A program made the position numbers and the translations under genes. A stretch of 36,769 nt of DNA from Nocardioidaceae bacterium (GTDB lineage: Bacteria; Actinomycetota; Actinomycetes; Propionibacteriales; Nocardioidaceae): NCBI GenBank assembly GCA_025927955.1, contig JAICKK010000013.1:1-36769 (forward strand), given 5' to 3'. The notes beneath the pieces are model-generated. The model worked only from the letters and a program-made list of their open reading frames with translations, was not told the DNA's origin and did no database searches. Shown here piece by piece: positions 7,462 through 16,069 of this stretch; within the stretch, counting starts at the first letter, position 1; each line of letters opens with the position of its first letter.

Positions 7462-9305
7462 GCTCCCAGATGCAGGAGCAGGCAGCAGAGCAGGAGTGGC
7501 GCGGGGTCGCGGCCGAGCGCAGCGAGGACGAGCTGACCGCGCACACCTCGACCATGCTGCAGGCGCGGTCCCGGCGCCTGCTGGGCGACCTGCTGCGCCC
7601 GCACCGGCGGCTGCTCCAGCTGCTGCTGGCGGTCGTGCTGGTGGAGAACGTCGCGCGACTGTCGATCCCGTACCTCGTCAAGGAGGGCATCGACCGCGGC
7701 ATCCCGCCGATCCGCGCGACCGGCGACGCGAGCACGCTCTACGTCGTCGTCGGCATCGTGTTCGGCGCCACGGTCGTGCAGGCGGTCTCCCGTCGCTGGT
7801 TCCTGGTGATGTCGGGCCGGATCGGCCAGGACATGCTCTTCGAGGTCCGCCGCCGGGTGTTCCGGCACTTCCAGCGGCTCAGCCCCTCGTTCCACGACGA
7901 GTACACCTCGGGGCGGGTGATCTCCCGCCAGACCTCCGACATGGACGCGATCTACGAGATGCTGGAGACCGGTTTCGACGGCCTGGTGACCGCCGTGCTC
8001 ACCCTGGTCGGGGTCGCGGTGCTGCTGCTCACCCTCGACGTCCGGCTGGCGCTCGTCGCGCTCGTGTGCGTCCCGTTCCTGCTGCTGCTGACGAACTGGT
8101 TCCGCAAGGAGTCGTCGAGGACCTACCGCTTGACCCGGGAGAGGGTCGCGCTGGTCATCGTGCACTTCGTCGAGTCCATGCTCGGCATCCGGGCGGTCCA
8201 GGCGTTCCGGCGCGAGCCGCGCAACGAGGAGATCTTCGCCCGGGTCAACGACGACTACCGCGTCGCGAACCTGCGGGCGTTCCGCCTCGTCGCCTGGTTC
8301 ATGCCCGGCATCAAGCTGATCGGCAACATCACCATCGCCGTCGTGCTGGTGTACGGCGCCTACCTCGCCTACCACGGGTCGGTGACCGTCGGCGTGCTCG
8401 CCGCGTTCCTCCTCTACCTGCGTCAGTTCTTCGAGCCGATGCAGGAGATCTCGCAGTTCTACAACACCTTCCAGTCCGCCAGCGCCGCGCTGGAGAAGCT
8501 GTCCGGCGTCCTGGAGGAGGAGCCCTCGGTGCCCGAGCCGGTCGAGGCGACGCCGCTGGCCCGGGTGCGCGGCGAGGTGCGCTTCGCGAACGTGAGGTTC
8601 TCCTACGGCGACGGCCCGGCGGTGCTCCCGGACCTCGACCTGCGGGTGCCGGCCGGGCAGACCGTGGCCCTGGTCGGGACCACCGGCGCGGGCAAGACCA
8701 CGATCGCCAAGCTGCTGTCGCGGTTCTACGACCCCACCGGCGGCCGGGTGAGCCTCGACGGCGTCGACCTGCGCGAGCTCGACGAGCAGACGCTGCGCCG
8801 CGCAGTCGTGATGGTGACCCAGGAGAGCTACCTCTTCGGCGGCACGGTCGCGGACAACATCCGCTTCGGGCGTCCGTCCGCCTCCCGTGAGGAGGTCGTC
8901 GGCGCCGCCCGGGCCATCGGGGCGCACGACTTCATCACCCGGCTCCCCGACGGCTACGACACCGACGTCGCCAACAAGGGTGGCCGGCTCTCGGCGGGTC
9001 AGCGGCAGCTCGTCGCGTTCGCCCGCGCGTTCCTGGCCGACCCCGACGTGCTCATCCTCGACGAGGCGACCAGCTCCCTCGACGTGCCGTCGGAGCGCCT
9101 GGTGCAGCGCGCCCTGCGGACCATCCTCGCCGAGCGCACCGCGGTGATCATCGCGCACCGGCTCTCCACCGTGGAGATCGCCGACCGCGTCCTGGTGCTC
9201 GAGCACGGTCGGATCGTGGAGGACGGCACGCCCGGCGACCTTGTCGAGAGCGGCGCGGGCCGGTTCTCCGACCTCCACGACGCCTGGCTGGAGTCGCTGG
9301 CCTAG
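7458..9305 (+). CDS. ABC exporter half-transporter (TMD-NBD), subunit 2
   Basis: GTGA overlap with subunit 1; Walker A GTTGAGKTT, signature LSAGQRQLVAFARA, Walker B VLILDEATSSLD. Confidence 0.93.
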   Translation: MSSQMQEQAAEQEWRGVAAERSEDELTAHTSTMLQARSRRLLGDLLRPHRRLLQLLLAVVLVENVARLSIPYLVKEGIDRGIPPIRATGDASTLYVVVGIVFGATVVQAVSRRWFLVMSGRIGQDMLFEVRRRVFRHFQRLSPSFHDEYTSGRVISRQTSDMDAIYEMLETGFDGLVTAVLTLVGVAVLLLTLDVRLALVALVCVPFLLLLTNWFRKESSRTYRLTRERVALVIVHFVESMLGIRAVQAFRREPRNEEIFARVNDDYRVANLRAFRLVAWFMPGIKLIGNITIAVVLVYGAYLAYHGSVTVGVLAAFLLYLRQFFEPMQEISQFYNTFQSASAALEKLSGVLEEEPSVPEPVEATPLARVRGEVRFANVRFSYGDGPAVLPDLDLRVPAGQTVALVGTTGAGKTTIAKLLSRFYDPTGGRVSLDGVDLRELDEQTLRRAVVMVTQESYLFGGTVADNIRFGRPSASREEVVGAARAIGAHDFITRLPDGYDTDVANKGGRLSAGQRQLVAFARAFLADPDVLILDEATSSLDVPSERLVQRALRTILAERTAVIIAHRLSTVEIADRVLVLEHGRIVEDGTPGDLVESGAGRFSDLHDAWLESLA

Positions 9306-9330
9306 GCGACGGCGCTGTCACGGCGCTGGG

Positions 9331-9344
9331 CCGGCCTCGGCCGG
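9331..9344. terminator. Bidirectional GC hairpin between convergent genes
   Basis: CCGGCCTCGGCCGG between the ABC exporter stop (9305) and the convergent regulator stop (9372). Confidence 0.3.
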
Positions 9345-9371
9345 GGAGCCCGGCGGCACGGCTCGCCGCCG

Positions 9372-9827
9372 TCAGCCGCCGGCGCGGCGCTCGTCCCAGC
9401 GACGTACGAGCGTGTCCAGCTCGTCGATGACGAACAGCAGGAAGTCGCGCGACAGCGTGATGCGGTGCCTCGCGGGGGCCTCGGCCGGCAGCTCGGACAG
9501 GCCCCGGCCCAGGGCGGCGAGCATGGGCGCATAGAGCTGCCGGACACGGGTCATGGTGCCGTGCCAGGCGTCGTCGTCGACCACGTAGACGTCGCGCCGT
9601 GAGCCGCGCTCGCGCTCGCGGCGCACCATGCCCACGCCCACGAGGTACTTCACCGCGCCGGAGACGGAGGCGGGGCTCACCGCCAGGACGCCGGACAGCT
9701 CCGTCGAGGTCATCCGCCCGTCGTCGTCGACGAGCAGCGCGGAGAACACCAGGGACGCCACCCGTGGCATGCCGGCCTCGGTCAGTGCGCCGGCCATCTG
9801 CTCCACGAACCGCTCCGCCGCCGACAT
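9372..9827 (-). CDS. MarR/GbsR-family transcriptional regulator
   Basis: MSAAERFVEQMAGALTEAGMPRVASLVFSALLVDDDGRMTSTELSGVLAVSPASVSGAVKYLVGVGMVRRERERGSRRDVYVV, winged HTH; divergent from an ABC exporter. Confidence 0.85.
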   Translation of the reverse strand: MSAAERFVEQMAGALTEAGMPRVASLVFSALLVDDDGRMTSTELSGVLAVSPASVSGAVKYLVGVGMVRRERERGSRRDVYVVDDDAWHGTMTRVRQLYAPMLAALGRGLSELPAEAPARHRITLSRDFLLFVIDELDTLVRRWDERRAGG

Positions 9828-9880
9828 ACAGACATCATACAAACTTCACAAGATTCTGAAACTTGCAGTACCATGCGCCT
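9828..9880. promoter_or_regulatory. Divergent overlapping promoters with leaderless architecture and AAACTT direct repeats
   Basis: Minus: TATGAT (9834-9839) 6 nt before ATG 9827. Plus: TTCACA (9845-9850)-N18-TACCAT (9869-9874) 6 nt before ATG 9881. AAACTT at 9841-9846 and 9859-9864. Confidence 0.55.
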
Positions 9881-10795
9881 ATGAGCGAAGCGGTCGGTGA
9901 CCCGGTCATCGCGGTCCGTGGACTGGTGAAGCGCTACGGAGCGGCGCGGGCCCTCGACCGCCTCGACCTGAGCGTGGCGCGCGGCGAGGTCCACGGCTTC
10001 CTCGGCCCCAACGGTGCCGGCAAGTCCACCACGATCAGGGCACTGCTCGGCCTGGTCCGGGTCCAGGGTGGCAGCGCGACCGTCTTCGGGCTCGACCCGT
10101 GGCGGGACGCGGTGGCCATCCACCGCCGGCTCGCCTACGTCCCCGGCGACGTCGCGCTGTGGCCGAACCTCAGCGGAGGCGAGACGGTCGACATGCTGCT
10201 GCGCATGCGCGGGGCCGACCCGGCAGCGTCCCGGCGCCAGGAGATGCTGGACAGGTTCGCGCTCGACCCCACCAAGAAGGGCCGCGCCTACTCGAAGGGC
10301 AACCGGCAGAAGGTGGCCCTGGTGGCCGCCTTCGCCGCCCCGGCCGACCTGCTGGTGCTCGACGAGCCCACGTCGGGGCTCGACCCGCTCATGGAGCAGG
10401 TGTTCGCCGCCTGCGTGGCCGAGTGCACCGCGGCGGGGACCACCGTGCTGCTGTCGAGCCACCTGCTCAGCGAGGTCGAACGACTCGCGACCAGGCTGAC
10501 GATCATCCGGGAGGGCAGGGCGGTCGAGACAGGGACGCTCGAGGAGCTGCGGCACCTGAGGCGTACCCGCCTGCGGGCCGCCTTCGCGGGACCCGCGCCC
10601 GACCTCGCGGCGCTGCCCGGTGTCCACGACGTCGTCGTCGAGGGCGCCACCCTCGGCTGCACGGTCGAGCCGGAGGGCCTGCCGCTGGTGCTGGAGGCGC
10701 TCACGCGGGCCGGCGTCTCCTCGCTGACCAGCTCGCCGCCGACCCTGGAGGAGCTGTTCCTGGAGGCCTACCGACCCACCGTGGGGAGCGCGTGA
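9881..10795 (+). CDS. ABC transporter ATP-binding protein (ABC-2 / drug export type)
   Basis: Walker A GPNGAGKSTT, Walker B LLVLDEPTSGLD; start MSEAVGDPVIAVRGLVKRYG. Confidence 0.93.
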   Translation: MSEAVGDPVIAVRGLVKRYGAARALDRLDLSVARGEVHGFLGPNGAGKSTTIRALLGLVRVQGGSATVFGLDPWRDAVAIHRRLAYVPGDVALWPNLSGGETVDMLLRMRGADPAASRRQEMLDRFALDPTKKGRAYSKGNRQKVALVAAFAAPADLLVLDEPTSGLDPLMEQVFAACVAECTAAGTTVLLSSHLLSEVERLATRLTIIREGRAVETGTLEELRHLRRTRLRAAFAGPAPDLAALPGVHDVVVEGATLGCTVEPEGLPLVLEALTRAGVSSLTSSPPTLEELFLEAYRPTVGSA

Positions 10796-12399
10796 TGGCT
10801 GGGGGCGGCGGGTCGGGCATCGTCCTGCTGGTGCGCCACCACCTGCGCCGCGACCGCGTCCTGGCGTCGGTCTGGCTGCTGTTCCTGGTCGGCGTCTGCT
10901 ACGCCTCCGCCGCCGCCACCCCGGCGCTCTACACCAGCGAGGCCGACCGGGTCCGGGCGGCCGAGGCGATCAACGCCAGCCCCGGTGTGGTGGCGCTCTA
11001 CGGGCCGATCCCCGACGTGCACAGCCTCGGGCAGCTGGCGATGACGAAGATGACCGTGGTCTACGCGGTCCTCGTCGCGGTGATGTTCCTCGTCGTCGTG
11101 CGCCGCCACACCCGGACCGACGAGGAGACCGGTCGCGCCGAGCTGCTGGCGGGCACCGCGCTCACCCGGCAGGCGCCGCTGGCCGCAGCGCTCGCCGAGG
11201 CGGTCCCGCTCGCCGTCGTGCTGGGCCTCCTGGCCGCGCTGGTGAACATCGCGGCCGGCCTCCCGGTGGTGGGCTCGCTCGCCTTCGGGGCGAGCTGGAC
11301 GGCGGTGGCGCTGGTGGCCACGGGCATCGCCCTCGTGGCCTGCCAGGTGTCGGCCAGCTCCCGGACCTGCGCCGCGGTCGCCGGCACCGCCTTCGGGGTG
11401 CTGTACCTGCTCCGTGCGGTCGGGGACACCTCCGTGGGCTGGGTCGGCTGGCTGTCGCCGTTCGGCTGGTCGACCCAGCTGCACGCCTACTCCCACGAGC
11501 GCTGGTGGGTGCTCGCGCTGCCGGTGGCAGCCTGCGTCGCCCTGGTCGCCGCGGCACGGTGGCTGAGCAGCCGTCGCGACCTGGGGGCCGGGCTGGTCGA
11601 CGCGCGTCCGGGGCCCGAGCACGGGTCGCCGCGGCTGGCCGACGCGATGGCCCTGACCTGGCGGGTGCACGGTGGCGCCCTCGTCCTCTGGACCTGTGCG
11701 CTGGCGGTGATGGGACTGGTCATGGGGGCGATCGCTCCCGGCATCGGGTCGCTGCTCGACTCCCCGGCAGCCCGGCAGGCGATGCAGCGTCTCGGTGGGG
11801 TGGGCACGGTGCAGGAGACCATGCTGGGCGCGATGGTCTCCGTCGCGGGGGTCGTCGTCACCTGCTTCGCGCTCGGCGTCGTCGCGCACGGCGCCACCGA
11901 GGAGCGTGACGGGCGCGTGGAGCAGGTCCTGGCGACCGCGACCTCGCGCGGCGCGACGCTGGCGGCCACCGTCGTCGTCGCGACCGCGGGCGTCCTGTGG
12001 CTGCTGCTGGTCGTGGGCATCGCGCTCACCGTCGGGTACGGCGGGGCCGGCGGCGGGCTCACCGGCACGGGGCTCACCGGCCCCGGGCGGCTGGTGGCGG
12101 CCGCGCTGGTCCAGGCGCCGGCCGTCTGGACGGTGACGGCCCTGGCCGTGCTGCTGCTGGCGCTGCGCAGCGGCTGGGCGGTCCTCGGTTGGGCGCTGCT
12201 GGGCCTGTTCGTGGCCCTCGACCAGGTCGGCGAGCTGCTGCGGCTGCCCGGCTGGACCAGCGACCTCTCGCCGTACGCCCACACCCCGCGGATGCCGGTC
12301 GAGGCCTTCGCCGCCGCACCGCTGCTGCTGCTGACTCTCGCGGCGGCCGTGGTCCTGGCGCTCGCGGGGCGACGCTTCGCGGTGCGCGACATCGGCTGA
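10795..12399 (+). CDS. ABC-2 type exporter permease (polyketide/antibiotic exporter-like)
   Basis: 534 aa, about 12 hydrophobic segments; ATG overlaps the upstream TGA. Confidence 0.85.
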   Translation: MAGGGGSGIVLLVRHHLRRDRVLASVWLLFLVGVCYASAAATPALYTSEADRVRAAEAINASPGVVALYGPIPDVHSLGQLAMTKMTVVYAVLVAVMFLVVVRRHTRTDEETGRAELLAGTALTRQAPLAAALAEAVPLAVVLGLLAALVNIAAGLPVVGSLAFGASWTAVALVATGIALVACQVSASSRTCAAVAGTAFGVLYLLRAVGDTSVGWVGWLSPFGWSTQLHAYSHERWWVLALPVAACVALVAAARWLSSRRDLGAGLVDARPGPEHGSPRLADAMALTWRVHGGALVLWTCALAVMGLVMGAIAPGIGSLLDSPAARQAMQRLGGVGTVQETMLGAMVSVAGVVVTCFALGVVAHGATEERDGRVEQVLATATSRGATLAATVVVATAGVLWLLLVVGIALTVGYGGAGGGLTGTGLTGPGRLVAAALVQAPAVWTVTALAVLLLALRSGWAVLGWALLGLFVALDQVGELLRLPGWTSDLSPYAHTPRMPVEAFAAAPLLLLTLAAAVVLALAGRRFAVRDIG

Positions 12400-12420
12400 G
12401 CCGGCGCGACCCTCCTCAGC

Positions 12421-13677
12421 TCAGCGGGCCAGGGCGCCCGCCCTCGGCGCCGGCGCGGTGCCGAGCTGCCGGAACCTGGGGCGGACCGCGGGCAGCAGGG
12501 TGGCCAGCAGGTACGCGCCGCCGACGAGCAGCAGCGCCGGCGCGAGCCCCGCGGCCCCCACCAGGACGCCGCCGACCAGGCCGCCGAAGGGGATGCCCAC
12601 CCAGCACAGCGCGGTGTTGAGGGAGCTGACCCGCCCCACGAGCGGCGCGGGGATCCGCTCGAAGATCACCGCTGCGAGGATCGGGTTGATGAGCCCCGCC
12701 GCGAAGCCGCCCACCACCGCGACGCCCAGCACCGCCCACAACGGGCTGTGCACGGCGAGGACCACGAACCTCGGAGCCCCGCAGACCAGGAACGCCAGCA
12801 GGTATGTCGCGAACCGGGGCAGCCGGGCGGCGAACGACGCGGCCAGCACGCTGCCGAGCACGGCGGCGCCGGCGAACGTGGCGAAGAGCAGGCCGACGGC
12901 ACCCGCTCCTCCACCGCTCTGCCTGGCCCACACCGGGACCAGCACGGCCGCGTAGGCCTGGTCCAGCAGGTTCGTGACCGCGACCATGGTGACGATCGCG
13001 ACCAGGACCCGGTCGCGGCGCAGGAAGTCCCAGCCCTCGCGCAGCCGTCGGAGGTAGCCGGTGCCCTCCGGGGCGAGGTCGGCGGGGACGGTGGGGCGCT
13101 CGTGCCGGAGCCCGCTCGTGGTGGTGGCGAGCACGAGTGCCGACACGCCGAAGCTGGCGGCGTCGACGACCAGCGCGGGGCCCGGGCCGACGACGGCGAC
13201 CAGCCCACCGCCGACGGCGGCCCCCACGGTGCTGGCCAGCCTCTCCACCGCGCCGCCGAGGCCGGTCGCCCGCTCCATCGGCACCTGCGCGTGCTCGACC
13301 AGCGCGGGCACCATCGCCTGCTTGGCGCCGTCGCCCGGGCCGCGGACGAGGCCGGCCAGGGCCACGAGCACCAGCAGCAGCGGCAGCGGCAGGCGCCCGG
13401 CCAGGTGCAGCAGCGGCACGGCCGCCACCACGACGACGCTCGTGGCGTCCGCCAGAACGCTCACGGTCCGGGCACCGACGCGGTCCAGAACCGGGCCGGC
13501 GGCGGCCTTCGCGACGACGTACGGCGTCATCTCGGCGAAGGCGGCCAGCCCGGTCCAGGTGGCACTGCCCGTGCTGGTCAGCACCAGCCACGGGACCGCC
13601 ACCATCGAGACGCGCGTGCCGGTCAGGCACACCGCCTCGCTGACCAGCCAGCCGGCCAGCGGCGTGCGCCGGCTCAC
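12421..13677 (-). CDS. MFS transporter
   Basis: 418 aa multi-TM; MSRRTPLAGWLVSEAVCLTGTRVSMVAVPWLVLTSTGSATWTGLAAFAEMTPYVV resembles EntS/MFS_3-type exporters. Confidence 0.88.
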   Translation of the reverse strand: MSRRTPLAGWLVSEAVCLTGTRVSMVAVPWLVLTSTGSATWTGLAAFAEMTPYVVAKAAAGPVLDRVGARTVSVLADATSVVVVAAVPLLHLAGRLPLPLLLVLVALAGLVRGPGDGAKQAMVPALVEHAQVPMERATGLGGAVERLASTVGAAVGGGLVAVVGPGPALVVDAASFGVSALVLATTTSGLRHERPTVPADLAPEGTGYLRRLREGWDFLRRDRVLVAIVTMVAVTNLLDQAYAAVLVPVWARQSGGGAGAVGLLFATFAGAAVLGSVLAASFAARLPRFATYLLAFLVCGAPRFVVLAVHSPLWAVLGVAVVGGFAAGLINPILAAVIFERIPAPLVGRVSSLNTALCWVGIPFGGLVGGVLVGAAGLAPALLLVGGAYLLATLLPAVRPRFRQLGTAPAPRAGALAR

Positions 13678-14234
13678 CGCACTCCCGGCCGGGGGAAGGC
13701 GTGCACCTGGACGAGGAACTCGCTGGCCCCGGCATCCGCCTCGTCCTCGGTCCAGCCCTCGACCACGGCCGCCAGGGCCGCGGTGAGCTCCCGGGCGCGG
13801 GCGGGTGTCAGCCGCAGCGCCCAGTCGCTGAGGGTGGAGGCGGCCCGCCAGTCGGGGGAGAGCAGCGCGCGCTGCTCGGTCGCCTGCTGCAGCGCCTCGG
13901 TGTGGACGACCGCGACGGCCTGCCCGAAGGCGTCGGCGGCCTCACGGCCGGCAGCGCTGTCGTCGAGGTCGTCGCCGGTGCGGGTGGCCTGGTGCGCTGC
14001 CCGCCACCACCGCTCACGGCCGTTGCCCCGCGTCCGGTCGTCGACCACGAAGCCGTGCTGGTGCAGCTGGCGCAGGTGGTAGCTGGTGGTCCCGGAGCTC
14101 TCGCCGAGGAGGGCCGCCAGCCCGCTGGCCGTGGCCGGCCCCTCCATCCGGAGAACGCCCAGGATGCGCAGCCGCATCGGGTGCGACAGCGCGCGCAGCG
14201 CCTCGGGCGCGGGGGTGATGCTCGAGAGCTCCAT
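13674..14234 (-). CDS. ArsR-type winged-helix transcriptional regulator
   Basis: EALRALSHPMRLRILGVLRMEGPATASGLAALLGESSGTTSYHLRQLHQHGFVVDD; overlaps the MFS start. Confidence 0.88.
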   Translation of the reverse strand: MELSSITPAPEALRALSHPMRLRILGVLRMEGPATASGLAALLGESSGTTSYHLRQLHQHGFVVDDRTRGNGRERWWRAAHQATRTGDDLDDSAAGREAADAFGQAVAVVHTEALQQATEQRALLSPDWRAASTLSDWALRLTPARARELTAALAAVVEGWTEDEADAGASEFLVQVHAFPRPGVR

Positions 14235-14241
14235 GCCCCAG

Positions 14242-14285
14242 AGGATAGAACGCCGACAGATCTTTGCAAAGACTTCTTTGCAGAA
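14242..14285 (-). promoter_or_regulatory. ArsR-family promoter/operator with two tandem palindromes
   Basis: TCTTTGCAAAGA (14261-14272) and TTCTTTGCAGAA (14274-14285); -10 TATCCT (14242-14247) 7 nt before ATG 14234; -35 would lie in the first palindrome. Confidence 0.65.
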
Positions 14286-14289
14286 CGGT

Positions 14290-14751
14290 CTAGGGCGCCG
14301 AGGTGCGGTCCGCCTCGGCGGCCTCCTTGAGCCGGGCCAGCGTCGCGGTGATGCCGAGCCGGTTGCGGCGCGGGAAGCCGGCCAGCCGGAGCAGCGCCGC
14401 CCAGACCGGGCCGTAGCGGGTGAAGTCGAAGGTCTCGGTGACCCGAGTGCCGCCCTCCGCGGTGGGCTCGAGCCGGTAGCGCCAGCGATGCGCGCCGAAG
14501 TGCCGCCAGGCGATCAGCCGGTCCTGCTCGAGCTCGACGACGCGGTTGTCGATCCGGTACCGCACGCCGAAGAGCCGCATCGACACCCCGAACGTGTCCC
14601 CCCTCGCCAGCCGCTCGGGTCCGGTGATGACGCCGCGCACGGAGCCCGACCCGTCGATGCGGGGATGCTGGCGCGGGTCGGCGACGATCGCGAACACCAC
14701 CTCCGGCGGCGCGTCGATGGTGGTGCTGCCGCTGACGAGACGTTGGCCCAT
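14290..14751 (-). CDS. SRPBCC family protein (polyketide cyclase/dehydrase-like)
   Basis: MGQRLVSGSTTIDAPPEVVFAIVADPRQHPRIDGSGSVRGVI... Confidence 0.85.
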   Translation of the reverse strand: MGQRLVSGSTTIDAPPEVVFAIVADPRQHPRIDGSGSVRGVITGPERLARGDTFGVSMRLFGVRYRIDNRVVELEQDRLIAWRHFGAHRWRYRLEPTAEGGTRVTETFDFTRYGPVWAALLRLAGFPRRNRLGITATLARLKEAAEADRTSAP

Positions 14752-14769
14752 CCGCGCACGGTAGCCAGG

Positions 14770-15765
14770 TCAGGTCCGCGCCTCGCGCAGCGGCCCCGGC
14801 TCCCCGGTGGCCGCGACCTCCGGAGGCTTCGTACGGCGGGGGCGCTCGGCGCCGATGACGACCGCGACCGCGGCGACCACGATGCCGCCGCCGAGCAGCA
14901 CCGGAACCGTCACCGGCTCCCCGAGCACCAGCCAGCCGAGGAACACCGCGACGACCGGGTTGACGTAGGCGTAGGTGGCCACGAACGAGATCGGCGCGTT
15001 GGCCACCAGCCACACGAAGGAGGTGAAGGCGACGACCGAGCCGAAGACGACCAGGTAGCCCAGCGCCGACCAGGTCCGCAGGCTGTACGTCGACGCGGTG
15101 AACGCCTCGCCGGAGAGCCGCCCGACGAGGAGGAGGTACACGCCACCGAAGGCCATCTCGTACACGGTGGTGACGAACACGTCGCGCGGCAGCCACAGTC
15201 GCGGCTGCAGGTAGGAGCCGAGGGCCCAGCAGGTCGAGGCGAACATCACCAGGAGCGCCGCACCGACCGGGAACCCGCCGCTCACGCTGCCGTCGAGCAC
15301 GAGCACCGCCAGGCCGACGAAGCCGATGAGCACGCCGAGCAGCGTCAGGGCACGGGGCCGGTCGCCCTCGACGGTGCGGAACACCACGATGATCAGCGGC
15401 GCGACCGCGATCAGCAGCGCGGTGACGCCGGAGGGCGCCCCGAGGTTCTCCCCGACCGAGACCATGCCGTTGCCCATCATCGGCAGCATCAGCCCGAGGA
15501 AGGCCGTGCCGAGGGCCTGCCGGCGGGTCAGCGAGAGACGCCGTACGCCTCCCCGGGTGGAGAGCAGGCCGCCGAGCAGCACGGCGGCGGCCAGGTAGCG
15601 CACCCCCATGGACGTCAGCGGCGGGGCCTGCTCGACCACGATCCGGATGCCGAGGTAGGTCGAGCCCCACACGACGTACACGATGCCCAGGGCGGCCAGC
15701 ACGAGACCGAAGGCGGGCGCCGCCGTCGTGGCCGGCGCCGGCCGGCGGGGTCGAGCCTGCGTCAT
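14770..15765 (-). CDS. EamA/DMT family transporter
   Basis: 10-TM pattern, VLAALGIVYVVWGSTYLGIRIVVEQAPPLTSMGVRYLAAAVLL; AAGGGA RBS upstream of MTQARPRR. Confidence 0.88.
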   Translation of the reverse strand: MTQARPRRPAPATTAAPAFGLVLAALGIVYVVWGSTYLGIRIVVEQAPPLTSMGVRYLAAAVLLGGLLSTRGGVRRLSLTRRQALGTAFLGLMLPMMGNGMVSVGENLGAPSGVTALLIAVAPLIIVVFRTVEGDRPRALTLLGVLIGFVGLAVLVLDGSVSGGFPVGAALLVMFASTCWALGSYLQPRLWLPRDVFVTTVYEMAFGGVYLLLVGRLSGEAFTASTYSLRTWSALGYLVVFGSVVAFTSFVWLVANAPISFVATYAYVNPVVAVFLGWLVLGEPVTVPVLLGGGIVVAAVAVVIGAERPRRTKPPEVAATGEPGPLREART

Positions 15766-15942
15766 GAGTGTCCCTTCTTTCGCACATGACAAGGGTAGGC
15801 CGTCGCGGGCCGGGTCGTCGCGCGGGTTCCGGACATGGCGGCGTCGAGATGCGGCCAGCTCCTCCGGCCGGCCGGGACGAGGCGCAGGGGGCGTGATTAG
15901 GCGGCCCTGGACGGCCCCGGTACGTTAGGAGGCACGCCGACC

Positions 15943-15962
15943 GGTGTGGTGCCGGTCACACC
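15943..15962. promoter_or_regulatory. Inverted repeat in the leader of the BCKDH operon
   Basis: GGTGTG-N8-CACACC. Confidence 0.35.
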
Positions 15963-16069
15963 ACGGCTCGCCCACGACCCGCCGCACCACCCTCGCGTCG
16001 GTCCGGTCGGGCCGTCGGACCGGCAGCGGAGACCCCGCACGCCGACCAGACGAAGGAGTGTGCAGTTGA
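15944..16069 (+). CDS. Candidate upstream ORF (41 aa) coupled to the E1alpha start
   Basis: GTG with AGGAGG at 15927-15932; MWCRSHHGSPTTRRTTLASVRSGRRTGSGDPARRPDEGVCS; TGA overlaps the TTG start (TTGA 16066-16069). Confidence 0.28.
   Translation: MWCRSHHGSPTTRRTTLASVRSGRRTGSGDPARRPDEGVCS

Noticed and set aside
10099-10794. N-terminal extension of the ABC-2 permease ORF
   Set aside because: Overlaps the ATPase gene in another frame; real start is ATG 10795.
14437-14559. Dedicated operon link between SRPBCC and ArsR-MFS genes
   Set aside because: The ArsR gene has its own well-defined promoter/operator just after the SRPBCC stop, so a functional link is not supported.
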